A stretch of 64,000 bases of DNA from Metaphire vulgaris (GCA_018105865.1 CM030834.1:16402719-16466718), one strand, 5' to 3'; positions 13,470 to 25,000 are shown, counted from the stretch's first letter. Numbers and translations: made by a program. Notes: generated from the letters alone by a model not told the origin.

Positions 13470-13922
13470 TAGATGTAATAAACGTTTTTTACGTTTTTTT
13501 ATTTTTCCCACGTTTTTTACGTTTTTTATTTTTGCCAACGTTTTTCATAATAAAAAATGTTAGCAAAATAAGGACACAGATTTTCTGAAACCAGCTACAA
13601 CTAACTAATTAATTAATTAGCTTTCTGCTGTTTGGCTATAGAGAATAGTCGATTGCTTATCGGCAGGTCATGCAGCTTTACTTACTTACAGCATAGAGTA
13701 AGCAATTTATACCAGTATTATTGCTGTTTATTTCATTTAACAGTCGTTTACCATAGTGTGACTTGATTGTTTATTTCCCGTGGCTGGGTAAGACACATGC
13801 CCTAATCTCGCTTCGATAAACATCGGTAACGTTTTTTTATTCAACGTTTTTTAACGTTTTTTTGCAACGTTTTTTACGTTTTTTACATTTTTATTATTTT
13901 CCTAACGTTTTTTACATCTATG
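13470..13922. mobile_element. TIR element with AACGTTTTTTACGTTTT clusters
   Basis: The left end is TAGATGTAATAAACGTTTTT and the right end AACGTTTTTTACATCTA, inverted relatives. Both ends carry clusters of ACGTTTTTT units. No ORF. A hAT affiliation is possible from the TAGATG.../...CATCTA ends, but the flanks show no clear 8-bp duplication. Confidence 0.6.
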
Positions 13923-14928
13923 TATCAAATAACTGAAATTTTTTAGCTCCATGTGTCTTCGATTGCGTACGATAAAATATTTGAAATTTGAAAGCATCAA
14001 ATGCAAACATGCATCATTATGTTATTGCTCTAGATAAACGTATGGCGAATGTGCAGCTTCTCAAGTGCATAGCCTTCAGCAACATTGCCGAATACCGTTT
14101 AAGCATGAGCCTAAGCGTAGGCCCCCTATAGGTAAAGTGCATTAATTGTGCCAACTGCCCTATGCATCCGACGACTTAGACAAGTGAATTGCGACATTAC
14201 AATAATTTTCGTAGAATTAGTTAAATCATTGGAAAGCCAAATTGAATTACCTCGTAAACTGTCCATGCTTATTTTAAACCAGGCGACGCTACTTGGCCCT
14301 TGATCAGTAGGCCCTAGGCCCCTATTGTCAGACTGCTGTTGACAGTTTTGACTCGGATCATGTTTTCCTTCCCATTCATCTTAACAATATTATTCTTTTT
14401 GTTAAAATCGAGTAAAATAGTCTCTTACATAACATGTATAATAGTGGATACCAAGAGATCTTGTGGCTCAAAACTCGTCAATTTCTGGAAAGAAAGTTTT
14501 CTCCAGTATTCACCAGAAGACCGTCGACTTTAGTCTAGTTTCAACTTGTTTCATTTTAGTCATCAGTTTTTTGCGCCGGCTAAAGATACACCATGTATAG
14601 GTCTACTCTTCAGCCTGTTTGCAATGTTTGCATAGAACGGCTTAGGCCTACGTATCAAGACCCCGAAGATTTCGAAGAAAAATCCTAGAAATTAACATCC
14701 TTACAGCTCACCTGAAGTTATTACCCGCTTACAATGCACCCAAGCCTCTGGCAATCGCTTCTAAGCTCTGTAATCTATAATCGGATATATTTATCAAACT
14801 TCTATCTGCTTAAGGCCAATTTTTCATTGTGTTTCCAAGTATCTTTAGTGCCAGAGTGAATAAAAATCTCACACGACGTCAGGTTTTTAACTAGACTGCA
14901 ACCAGATTTTGATAGATAAAACCACTAG
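13923..14928. other. No gene recognised
   Basis: No recognisable coding exon, RNA gene or element termini. Confidence 0.4.
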
Positions 14929-14936
14929 GTGGCTAG

Positions 14937-15815
14937 TAGGGATGTGCGGGTATACCCTACCCGTACCCGTACCCGCAGGTACGGGTAGGGTAGGGTACAC
15001 ATTTTTCGGGTACGGGTCGGGTACGGGTATAGCGCTACGGGTACGGGTATAGCGGCTACAGGTACGGGTATACCCGTTTTTACCCGTAACTTGTATATCG
15101 CGTTCAGTTTGTCAGACAGCATGCATTTTACTTGCTGAAAACATAAAGGAAATACAGATGACGTCATCTGACATCATCACTCATCAGTAAAGTAGTGTAT
15201 AATATAATAAATCTATAATTTTAATGGCGTCCTCTGACTCCTCCAAGGACTCCTCGACCGAGAAAGTTCTTCTGGTAAAGTTTTGTTGTTTAACTTGAGC
15301 TCTAATGCCTGCTCATAGATAAATTATATCTACTAAATATTTTAAACAAGCCCATCGAGTCTTCTAGAAGTTCTAATCCATGTCCGACATTCATGTAGGC
15401 TTAGGCTAGCTGACTAGTTGTATTACACAATTTTACCAACCAGTAGTCCAGACTCCACACTTCAGAAGCCGGGCCTACTATTTGCAAAGTGGATTATCCT
15501 GATTCCTAAGTACTAGAATTTATTTTTACTATTACTATTTCATTGTTGCCTCTCTATAGTCTCTAGGAACGGATACGGGTACGCGGGTCCGTGTACAGGT
15601 CCTTGTAGGCTTGTACCCGTACACGCACCCGCGGGTACGGATCCAACTCCAAAAAACTCCAAATTCCAACCAATGTCGGGTACGGGTACGGGTACACAGC
15701 TTACGGGTACGGGTCGGGTAGGGTATAGCGCTTACGGGTACGGGTAGGGTAGGGTAAAAAAGTTTTTTCACGGGTACGGGTAGGGTAGGCATTTTGCTGT
15801 ACCCGCACATCTCTA
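14937..15815. mobile_element. hAT-like element TAGGGATGTGCGGGTA...
   Basis: An 879-bp element with inverted ends TAGGGATGTGCGGGTA and TACCCGCACATCTCTA and a perfect 8-bp target duplication, GTGGCTAG, at 14929-14936 and 15816-15823. Both subterminal regions (about 14950-15090 and 15565-15800) are dense arrays of TACCCG/CGGGTA motifs, plausible transposase-binding clusters. The interior shows no long ORF, so it is non-autonomous. Confidence 0.9.
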
Positions 15816-16217
15816 GTGGCTAGACCCACCGAGAATATGGTCTAGAGAATTGCAACAAAAGTTGCTAAAGCATTGTTGGTGAAAGTTTTTAAGTGACTGC
15901 TTTTCCACTATTTCTGTCTTGCGGCAGAACGATTTTTAAAGAGAAAATTATGGAGTGTTGAGGGGGAAATAAAGCCTATAACATGTACGGAACTTAACTG
16001 TCTTCCTCGAATTAGCATACTCTAACCGTGCGGTGATGTTGGTCTCTTCTTCGCTGTCCCTCGGACGTCAAAACTTCATTCGAATCGCAAAGTGTGATAA
16101 CCGAATGATCGACACATTCAGTGTGAACGGACGAGTCGTTTCCCAGGCAGCAGGTGTTTTCGGCGCCGACCACCGGAGACAACGATAATGAGCGCCGCCG
16201 ATCGCTAGGAAAGCGTC

Positions 16218-16223
<6 letters not shown>

Positions 16224-16273
<50 letters not shown>
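16224..16273. repeat. (GA)n microsatellite
   Basis: Fifty bases of GA repeat. The flanking sequence (15824-16223) shows nothing recognisable. Confidence 0.97.
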
Positions 16274-16276
<3 letters not shown>

Positions 16277-16411
16277 CAGTCCAGTCTATAGCCTACTGCG
16301 CTTTTTCTGGAGCTGACAGTTGATAATACCGACCGCTTGCATTCGACTGCGTCTTAGCAATCGCCCCCGCAAGATCTCAAAATCTGACGGCGTTTACTGT
16401 AGGCCTACCTT

Positions 16412-16668
16412 CAGAGGCGTCTCACTAGAGTTGGCGTCACCCGGTGGCGTCACCCTGTGGGGTAAAACCATGGTGTCAGCCCCTCCCTGAGAAAAACAAA
16501 CCTACACAATAGACCTTCTTGAGTCCTCCTGTAGGCCTACTAGCTCATAAGTACAAATGGAATCGCTTAGTCTATTTAATTTACAAACACCAATCGTTTT
16601 GGTGTTACCCCTTCTGACGTTGTAATTGGTGTCACCTGGTACGGTCGCACCCCCTAGCGACGCCACTG
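16412..16668. mobile_element. hAT-type MITE CAGAGGCGTCTCACTAG...
   Basis: The ends CAGAGGCGTCTCACTAG and CTAGCGACGCCACTG are inverted relatives; the flanks CCTACCTT and CCTACTTC match at 6 of 8. GGTGTCACC-like blocks recur inside. No poly-T box was seen. Confidence 0.7.
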
Positions 16669-16894
16669 CCTACTTCTATCAACAGGACCCAAGGTCTGAT
16701 AAAGTATATACACTGTTGCAGAGTTATCTCTCACAAACTGAAGAAATTTTGGAATGTCACAAAGTTAATTAGTTCGCGTAGCCAGCGGTGGGCCGTTGCG
16801 TTGCCTCGATTCTATGTCCTCTAAGACACTGGGGTATAGTGCTGCACGCTTGAGGACTTCGTTGTTTGTGATAAAAATCGTACCAGCGTATTCC

Positions 16895-16895
<1 letters not shown>

Positions 16896-16960
<65 letters not shown>
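16896..16960. repeat. (ATT)n microsatellite
   Basis: About 65 bp of ATT repeats; poly-Ile and poly-Tyr ORFs across it are repeat translations. Confidence 0.97.
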
Positions 16961-16962
<2 letters not shown>

Positions 16963-16987
16963 CTGGCAATTTATATAGCCCTATAAC

Positions 16988-17297
16988 CAGTGGCGTAACG
17001 TGGGGGGGGGCACTTTGTTGACAGCCCCCGGGCCCCGGGCGGGGGGCCCGAAGAGGAGTCTAAGCTAGGGTTAGGTTAGGGTTACCGTAATAACCCTAAC
17101 TTAACCCTAGAAATGATGTGCTGACGACCTTTTTTTGCTCGTCAGGATGAAAAAGGAGGTGATAACGTTTTTCGTTTTTTTTGCTCGTCAGGATGAAAAA
17201 GGAGGTGATAACGTTTTTTTTGCTCGTCAGCTCGAAACGCTGGGGCCCCCATGGCAAAGATGCCCCCCGGGCCCCCAAAAGTCACGCTACGCCACTG
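16988..17297. mobile_element. hAT-type MITE, G/C-rich with telomere-like core (copy 2)
   Basis: A 310-bp element with ends CAGTGGCGTAACGTGG and CACGCTACGCCACTG and a perfect 8-bp duplication, CCTATAAC, at 16980-16987 and 17298-17305. The core has inverted TTAGGG/CCCTAA blocks, then three tandem segments carrying TTTTTTTGCTCGTCAG. Homologous to 4533-4789. Confidence 0.92.
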
Positions 17298-17305
17298 CCT
17301 ATAAC

Positions 17306-17640
17306 CAGGCCTAACCTTAAGTCAAGAGTGCTTCACGACATAAGGTTAGCAGTCATACGACGCATTGAACAAATGTGTCTTTAAGTTCCTTACGAACTGT
17401 TCATCGGTTTTCGAGTTAGTAACAAAGTCCGGAAGGGCATTCCATAAGATTGGATAGGCTCGGGTGACCGATCTTTCTCCTAGCATCTTTGTTTGCGACG
17501 GAGGTGGAATAATCGGAGAGATCCGGCCACTAGAGCGAAGCTGCCGACTGCCAGCAGGTGTAGTGCGGCGCCGAGCCAGTGATGCCAGATACTCAGGACA
17601 GGAGTGATCAGAGGACACAGCATGAATCTGTTCAAGAAGC
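17306..17640 (-). mobile_element. LINE reverse-transcriptase C-terminal fragment
   Basis: On the minus strand an open frame encodes the usual C-terminus of jockey/CR1-type pol proteins: a run ending RRTTPAGSRQLRSSG, then LGERSVTRAYPILWNALPDF and FVRNLKTHLFNASY. The equivalent consensus is ...WNSLP...FK..LKTHLF. It is a 5'-truncated dead copy with its 3' end towards 17306. Confidence 0.75.
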
Positions 17641-17664
17641 GGGTTGGGAGACACAAACAGCACT

Positions 17665-17850
17665 TTTTTTAGTTCAAGAGTGGTGGACAGATGGAATGAA
17701 CTGGATGAGAGGATAGTAACGGCCACATGTGTGAACGAGTTCAAAATAAACCTCAGTAGTTTAGGATATTAGATTGGACGGGAACAACAGTGGTTCTCAC
17801 ACAGGGCAGTCCATACTGAACCACTTTAAACCTTATTATATTATTATATT
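17665..17850 (+). mobile_element. LINE 3' fragment, opposite orientation
   Basis: On the plus strand the translation RVVDRWNELDERIVTATCVN followed by EFKINLSSLGY matches the pol C-terminus of another non-LTR family (compare RVV..WN.LPEEVV....VN.FK..L). The downstream CAGTGGTTCTCACACAGG and ATT-rich tail resemble the 3' end of the LINE at 30540-30600. Confidence 0.65.
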
Positions 17851-17879
17851 AAATAGTGCTCTGTACGTGATCAGACATC

Positions 17880-18125
17880 TCTTATATTAGGCCTATAGAC
17901 GATGCGTTCAGGGACTCGCAACCAGTGCAGTCGGTCTCTTAAGAAAGGGATGACATTATTTGCAGGCTCCTTTGTGTGGAAAGCTTCCAGTGCTCTCAGG
18001 TCTTCAGCAAGCAAGGTCCATGTTTCCGTTGCAGAGAAAAGGATTGACAAAATGAGCGCACGGTACAGTACATGCGAATCTTTAGATCGAGAGACAGTCT
18101 ATTGTCCTTCAAAATCTTGTTCGTG
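17880..18125 (-). mobile_element. Degenerate LINE pol C-terminal fragment
   Basis: On the minus strand, LSLDLKIRMYCT and, after a frameshift, SILFSATETWTLLAEDLRAL EAFH are recognisable remains of a LINE pol C-terminus (family pattern ...L..SETW.L...D...L.AFH...). Frameshifts separate the blocks, so it is a pseudogene. Confidence 0.65.
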
Positions 18126-19238
18126 AAAGCACTTAGTTAGGCCTAGACATAAGATTTGTGTTATCGTTTCGACCACTGTTTTTTGCACACATGAGAATTC
18201 AGTTGGGCCTGGTACTGGTTCACTGTTGGGCTTAGTATTCATAGGTTAGTGCATAGCGAAGATTGAGCCAAACACTATAACTTACACTGTATTAATTGTA
18301 AAACGTATCCCCAAAACATTTAGCCGTCTCGAAAGCAAATGCGTCCAACGGCCCTGTGCTCTTAACAGTCGCGCTCACAGGTTAAATTAGCTAGAGGCCA
18401 CATTCAGCGACTTTTTCTTTTTCGACTTAGAAGCCAAACGATAGCCGCGATTTTTAGCTAGGGGCCTGCAGAAGTCGAATAGTTCACTCCAAGAAAGTTC
18501 TTGCCTATACCCATGCGCTCTTGCGAAATGATGTAAACGTCAGCCTAAACTCTAAAGCAATGTGCCGTTATGAAATTGAATCAACGAGTCGTGTCATAGT
18601 CGTCGCAAGTTTGGCGTCATGTCGACGACATTTATTAATGCCAAATCTTGACTTGAACCGGGTCGTTCTAACTAATCTAACAAATTTTCGTTGACTCACC
18701 ATTAACTTGCGTCTGATAACTTGGATTTCTAACACTACGATACCAGGGTTTTACTGTCTTAGGGGTATCAAGGTTGCCATAGGCAGGATCGTCCAGACCC
18801 GACTCTCCCCGTCTTTCGTCGGTTTCGCACAAATCTCACACCCAACCTGGTTCGAATAGGGGACCCGACCCATCTGCTTCCATCTCCCGCGGATGTTCAC
18901 AAATTTTCTGAGTTTAGCGCAGGATAAATTTTTCTTTAAAAAGTCTCTGCTCTAGATCTATTTATCTCTACTCTAAATCTATTTATCTAAACAAATTAAC
19001 CAGAAAATGTTACTGCGCGTGGAATTATTATAAAATGCATGGCACCGTGCGACTTAGAACGACCGCAGTAGTACAGGCGTCCCGTTTATCTGCATCGATT
19101 TACGTATTTATTCGGGTTTTCAGTTTTTTAAAGGTTTGCTCTGGAATTATTTACTGTTTCCTCGTCTTCGGTGGCGGCGTCATCATCCTCAAACATTTTA
19201 CTTCGTTCGCTCTTTGTTAATGACGACGGTTGACTTCG
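18126..19238. other. No gene recognised
   Basis: No confident features. GGTTCGAATAG at about 18850 resembles a B-box, but no A-box partner is seen. Confidence 0.4.
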
Positions 19239-19512
19239 CTAGATGGACCACGAGGAGCGGATCGCATATCGCTGCCGTAATTTCTGTTTTTCTTCTTCGA
19301 TCGCCTTCAAATGGTCGACCGACCGCCGACCGGCTTGTCTTCCATCGGGTTCCTCGTTTGGGTCGATTCTTTTCCGAATTCGACCATTAGCGCGTTTGTC
19401 TTTCGTCGACGCAATGAAACTGACGCACGAATTGCAAAGGATCGGTGCATTAGTCAAACCAGCAGCGGGCAAATGGACGATTGCATCGAGTGCGAAGCTA
19501 AATTATGATTCT
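19239..19512 (-). CDS. Unassigned ORF, possible exon
   Basis: A minus-strand open frame of about 80-90 codons with coding-like composition: CNSC motif, then many Lys/Arg/Glu (for example RIRKRIDPNEEPDG), a charged segment EEEKQKLRQRY, stop at 19239. A second open stretch follows in the same frame past the stop, beginning RSQPSSLTKSE and containing MFEDDDAATEDEE. A CTAG just before it could be a splice acceptor or simply the stop. I do not recognise the protein. The plus-strand ORF in the same place has less convincing composition. This may be an exon of an unidentified gene, a transposase relic or chance. Confidence 0.25.
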
Positions 19513-19681
19513 GATTTTTGACGACGGACAGTAAAAAATTGTTAGGCTATTGATCATCGGCATTAGACCTGAAAATCGGAATAGTTGTGACTAAGTCGTC
19601 GTAAATTGAAGCCGCACTGATGTAATTGAGCCCAGTTACCTTTATTGCTTAAACGGCAAGTCGGCAAAACTCATTTGCAAT

Positions 19682-19790
19682 CATCGCCATTCGACTTCAT
19701 TGAGCTTCTATAGCGCCATTTATTATTGCCTGACCATCAGTCGACGGTCGCTTCTCGATTTGAATTGCAATCATCTATCGCCTAATTCAA
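19682..19790 (-). mobile_element. LINE 3' tail fragment
   Basis: AGCTTCTATAGCGCCATTTA and CAGTCGACGGTCGCTTCTCG parallel the tail at 8150-8230; same family, same orientation. Confidence 0.5.
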
Positions 19791-20036
19791 CAATGGGTCC
19801 GTTAAAAATTGATTTAGCCTACACAGTGGCATTACTACTCGTGCATCTGCAGCAGCAGCAGCGGAACAATTGTTCCTTCCGGTCTTACTGTAACCGATGC
19901 AATGTGGTTAACTCCGAATAGATGTGGGCGTGGGGAGTGTGGTTGGCCACTCCTTCGGTCTTCGTTGCTACGGTAATTAGACGCTGCGAAGTGCAATCGA
20001 AGACAACAGAACGACGGAATGCAATAATTTGGCAAA

Positions 20037-20039
<3 letters not shown>

Positions 20040-20113
<74 letters not shown>
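20040..20113. repeat. (AT)n microsatellite
   Basis: Seventy-four bases of AT repeat with one C interruption. Confidence 0.97.
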
Positions 20114-20115
<2 letters not shown>

Positions 20116-20148
20116 CCTGTCATGTTGCGACTGAGTAGTAAAAATCGA

Positions 20149-20495
20149 AGTTTGACTTTGATACTGTATATCACAATATGGCCATCATCAACTATTTCAC
20201 CGGGCACCAAATCCGATTAGGCTATTTTGATGAAACATTTGCGGTTCCGAGTTCTAACCGGATACAACTTGATCCATGTTCCCACACGCTAAAATATGCC
20301 TACAATCCATACATCACCGCCCCCAATATGGCCATTGCCCTTCACCCCGGGCGATGGGGCAACCCTCTCTGCGCCATTGAATGTGTGTCTGGTGCCCGGT
20401 GAAATAGTTGATGGCCATTGCGATGTTGTACCGCGACTGACGTGTCTCGGCTATGTTGTAAGTTTGACTTTGTGATATCTCACAATATTGACACC
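20149..20495. mobile_element. Inverted-repeat element flanked by direct repeats
   Basis: Arms at 20180-20209 and 20390-20416 (GGCCATC...AACTATTTCACCGGGC and its inverse) differ only by an extra ATC. Outside them, GTTTGACTTTG...ATATCACAATAT occurs in direct orientation on both sides (about 20149 and 20461). This looks like a small fold-back element in a duplicated sequence. Confidence 0.55.
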
Positions 20496-20697
20496 TTATA
20501 CATGCAAATCAGATGAAAATGAGCAGAAAGGTGGGAAAATATGTGCTGTAGGCTTACTAGGCTACACGTGTGGAAAATTTGATAGAAATATATTTAGGAA
20601 TTTTTAAGAAATCGTAGTTTTTCTGCTGGATTTTTTTTCAGAGACACCCTGTAGTATATAATTATATCTGTATATAAATTCTACTTATATATATGTA

Positions 20698-21306
20698 ATG
20701 TGGAATTTGTATAGCGCATCTTCTATTTTTACTCTGAGGCGCTCCTAGCATTGGAGTCGCAGGGTAAAGTAGTGAGACTTTAGCTTTCGCACTGAGCAGA
20801 GCGAGGGAGTAAGAAGTGATTCCCGAATGGATTGGTTCAAGGCATTCCAAAGGGAGGGTCCAGTCACTGCAAAAGCCCGACGCTGGGTAAGAGCAGTGCG
20901 TGATCTGGGGACATAAACATTCTTCTGATCAGTGGAGCGGAGCAGGCGATGAGCAGTGGAAGAGGGTGATTTGAAAAGCTCAGCAATGTAAGACGGCGGT
21001 GCCTGACCTCGAAGTGCTGCAGAAACAATAATTACTTGTTTGAATTTAATGCGGGCAGAAATTGGAAGCCAGTGGATGGTGTTAAGCATAAAGTCTGAGA
21101 TGCTCCTGTAGAGTAGCGAGAAGCTTTAGCTACAAGACGAGCCGCCGCATTTAGGACAGATTGCAGAATGGAGAGCAGGTTATTGGGCAGGCCAAGATAA
21201 AGGGAATTGCAATAGTCTAGCCTACTAGCCACAAAAGCATGAACCAGAGATTTGGCTGCAGATAAAGAAAGCGAATAACGAATAACCCTAATTTGACTGG
21301 AGAGTC
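20698..21306 (-). mobile_element. LINE pol C-terminal region, frameshifted
   Basis: Minus-strand translation reads, across frames, RVIRYSLSLSAAKSLVHAFV, then ASRLDYCNSLYLGLPN and SVLNAAARLV, then IHWLPISARIKFK and FAVTGPSLWNAL. This is the standard order of the post-RT region of CR1/L2-like elements (SRLDYCNS...L..IQNAAARLV...LHWLPI..RI.FK...LWN.LP). At least one frameshift makes it a pseudogene. The 3' tail has TTTGTATAGCGC. Confidence 0.8.
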
Positions 21307-21331
21307 ATTATAATTATTATATGCATGGGAG

Positions 21332-21663
21332 CAGGACCGTTTTAAGGTTTTCGTAGGCCCTGAGCACTCACATATTCGTAGGCCCTCCTCAAATTAAACC
21401 TCCGAGTTGCCAAAGAGCCGAAAAGTTTGCATATTGTAACACTGCTCAAGTGCTCACATAAAATTAATAGATAGTATACTGTTTGTGATTGTTAGAGCTA
21501 AACGTTATTAAATTTGTATCTGCAAGACTGCAATTTCTGCCATATTTTTTACTCCATTCATGCTTTCCATACATGTCTGACTTTCGTAGGCCCCTGAACA
21601 GTTCTTAGGCCCTGGGCACAGTGCCCACTGTACACAGTGGATAAAACGGTTTAAACGGCCCTG
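21332..21663. mobile_element. hAT-type MITE CAGGACCGTTTTAAGG...
   Basis: Left CAGGACCGTTTTAAGG and right ACGGTTTAAACGGCCCTG are inverted relatives; flanks CATGGGAG and TAAGGGAG match at 6 of 8. Repeated CGTAGGCCCTGAGCACTCAC-like units occur inside. Confidence 0.7.
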
Positions 21664-21804
21664 TAAGGGAGTCGTTATTATATACTGTACCGGTCTAGGC
21701 AATCAGCGACGTAGGGTTATGGCCTACAATCCATTAATCTGTGGTAGGTTGCCATTACTTTCCCCAGGCCAACGTTTTACTTCGCAACTTAACGCTGTTC
21801 CTAA

Positions 21805-21925
21805 GTTTACCACCGCTCTCTAGCGAGTAAGGCCGAGTCGACCTTAGGGCTCCTGCGGGCATCGAACCTGCGACTTTCTGCTCCATCGACCAGTGTTACC
21901 ACTCTACTAAATTCCCGCCCCATAC
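21805..21925 (-). mobile_element. tRNA-derived SINE
   Basis: Minus strand: GGGGCGGGAATTTAGTAGAG, with a promoter A-box-like TTAGTAGAGTGG at about 21900-21911 and a B-box GGTTCGATGCC at about 21858-21869. Box spacing and body fit a tRNA-derived SINE. An (ACT)n array abuts its 5' side. Confidence 0.6.
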
Positions 21926-21935
21926 TACTACAGAG

Positions 21936-22004
<69 letters not shown>
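21936..22004. repeat. (ACT)n microsatellite
   Basis: About 69 bp of ACT repeats beside the SINE and just downstream of the FABP stop codon at 22037. Confidence 0.97.
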
Positions 22005-22036
22005 ACTGTGGATGTGACTTTGAAGTCTGCAGAATG

Positions 22037-25000
22037 TTATTCAATCTTCTTGAATAGGAATCGTTTTGCAATAATGTTCTCCACTTCACAGGTCTGAAAT
22101 TTAAAAATATTAACAATACATTATTAAGCCAATCAACTATTAAATATTGCGGACACTGCAGAAATAATATGTTCAAAACTGACAAGAAGTAGCCCAATTT
22201 AATCAAAATTTTGCAACGTCCAGAATCGCACATGCTAGATGCAACTTAACCAAGTGGCAGCAAGAAATAAATATCACCCTCTTCCTTTTAAATGATTTTT
22301 ATTTACTTTTTCATCTGTAAACGACATTTCTGGCAATTTTCTGCATTAACTAACAACCACACGCGAATGCTCCGTTATGGTCGCCGCCGTCGGATTATAC
22401 GGAAAAGTCCAACCAAATATATGCCTACTATAACCTACAGTACAGGGTGTTTCAGAGAAAAAAACTCCAACAGATAACCATGATTTCTTAAAATAAATAT
22501 CAGCACCTTCTATCACACTTAACAGATGAGAGTAAACTAGTGCAAGATAATGGAAATAGTTTAAAAAGAGAAAAAATAAAAATCAAATTCAGTTATGTCA
22601 TTCCTCTCAAAGTCATCTTTACGCAGTCATATAGTCATATACTGTAATTTAATAACTCTACTCAGAATACCATTCACTCAATGCCATGCAATTGTGGTGG
22701 CACTTATCCAATATATTTTTATGTAATCTTTCAAAACAAACAAAAGATGCCATCCCAAAATAATAAACCTAGCGTGATTTAAAGTGGCGTAGGAGGCATT
22801 GCTGCCTATGTGAAAGCCACTAGGGGCTCTAACAAAGCTTGAACCCGCTCCGTCAGCCTACCGTCCAGCGCATAACCCACTCTGCCACCTTCCGCCCCGA
22901 GACACAGTAAGAATGAGAAGAGAAAATGGAAATATCAATTAAATAAGATGGAAAGACTTCTCTGTACAATAATAGTAAATACAAGTAATCCTACACAACA
23001 AATGAAGTCTTCAGTGGGGTTGTCTTCAAGGGTTCATACACCCTTGGTCCCAAGGTAGTATAAAGATAATGTTTTTGGCGGGCAAAAGACTTGGAATACA
23101 ATATACCAAACAGGAATGGCGCTAGGCATGGCTATACGTTTCAGTAGCCTTACTCGGCACCTGATCAGACCCCCCTCCAAAAATAGAATTCAGAAAGAAC
23201 ATGAGACCGACCAGAACCAATTCATCGCCCGTGATCTCTCGTGTGTGCTTCTGTGGCTTTCCTCGTCCCTCTTCCTTCGGAGCATAGCTCATCACAAGTT
23301 TATTTTCTTCCAACTGAGGGGTAACCTAGGAAACAAATCAGTACGTAACTTCAGAAAATCAAAACACTGCCATTCTCGTGCTCAAAATTCACAGACCTAG
23401 ACACACAAAATCATTAGCGTCGCCACGGGGGGATGGGGGCAACTGCCCCCCCCAACCTGCCCCAGACCACCTACCAGATTCGCGCAAATCCGGTGAAAGT
23501 TTTCTGTGGAGGGGTGAGGGGTGGGTACGGAATCTGACACGCTAGCCCCTTTTTGCCCCCAACCAAAAATTCCTGGCGACGCCACTGCACAAAATACAAT
23601 TAGGAAAAATAATGAAATTATGGCGGGTAGAATCTGTCGCGGGCTATCGGTGATATTTGCATGGTCATGAAGTTAAGGGAATATGAAAAATTCTATAGGA
23701 ATCTGCTCAATCAAACATTCAAATTTACAACTTTTCAACTTCATTCGCTTTGGACTTTGAAATGGAATACACACTTGACATTAATAAAAGTCTATAAGAA
23801 CTCCACCATAGTAGCTACTTATTCTTAGGCAACTAGTCTAAATTTGAAATAGTTATATAGACAAACGGTTACAACTGGATAGAATTGGGAATAGAGATGG
23901 AGGAGGCGGTTAAGCTACTCATGCACCTTCATGACAACTCCATTCTGCATGGTTTCCTCGAACGTTTCTCCAAGCGTGAAGCCAAAGTCTCTTCTGTGAA
24001 ATAAGCCATGAAGCTTGAACTGAAATTTGTCTCCATCTTGAGTTATATCCAGCTCGGGTGATGCACGTGAAGCCATCCTGCGTAGAAACAAATTTCCACC
24101 TAATTCACAAAGGACACATCTGCCGTTAGCAGCTGAAGAACGTCACAAGTTCAATACAATAATATTATCTGCAGAACTATAATTGAGTATGAGTAATTAT
24201 TTCTAGCTTCAGAAGTACTATGACTCTTTGTACAGATCAATGTGATAATGAATAGTTTGCCAAAAGTGATAAAAGTGAAATTCAGTGAATGGCTAAATAA
24301 TGTCCAATTGTCCTGTAATGAGTGGGTTGTGGGAATTATATTATTCTAACACATGGCTTAAAAGACAATAACATTATAAGAATCGTCAATCATTTCCAGG
24401 CACATGAAATCATACAACTGACAAAATTAAGAAAATTATAAGGATATGCATTATGATTAATTATCATCTTCAACATATTAATTTTTTTTACACAAGAGTT
24501 GATGGGCAAAATAAGTCATGAGCACTCCACGCAGTGGCGGCTCCAGGATTTGGCAAGTGGGGGGCCGTTGGGGTGGCCAACTTCTAATCATGGGGGCCAA
24601 CCATTTGTTGTTAGGTATGTAGTATTAAGTATAGGGTCCCAACAGGGGGGTCACTGGGGAGCCAGGCACTCAATAGTGGGGCACGGGCACTCCGGGCCCC
24701 CTGTGGAGCTGCCACTGACTCCACGCCATACATTTTTCTTTTCTCTGGATCCCTAAATCCTCTTCAACAAAATTGGATACAAAATGCATCGTTCAAAATA
24801 GGCACGGCTTGAAAGGTCCCAATGAAAAGCAATTGGGGTGGGAGGGGGCACACGTGGCTTTGCAACTGATGTCAAAATCTGTCAAAATCAATCCAAACTG
24901 GCTTCAAGTGAAAATTGGAAAAGTAAAGCAGCAGCATGTGATTAAAATTAGGACCCCGAACAAACTAACCTCACATGTTACTCAACGCATAAGTACACCG

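Noticed and set aside
18750..18880. Possible tRNA-related sequence with GGTTCGAATAG
   Set aside because: Only a B-box-like string; no A-box, anticodon arm or acceptor stem.
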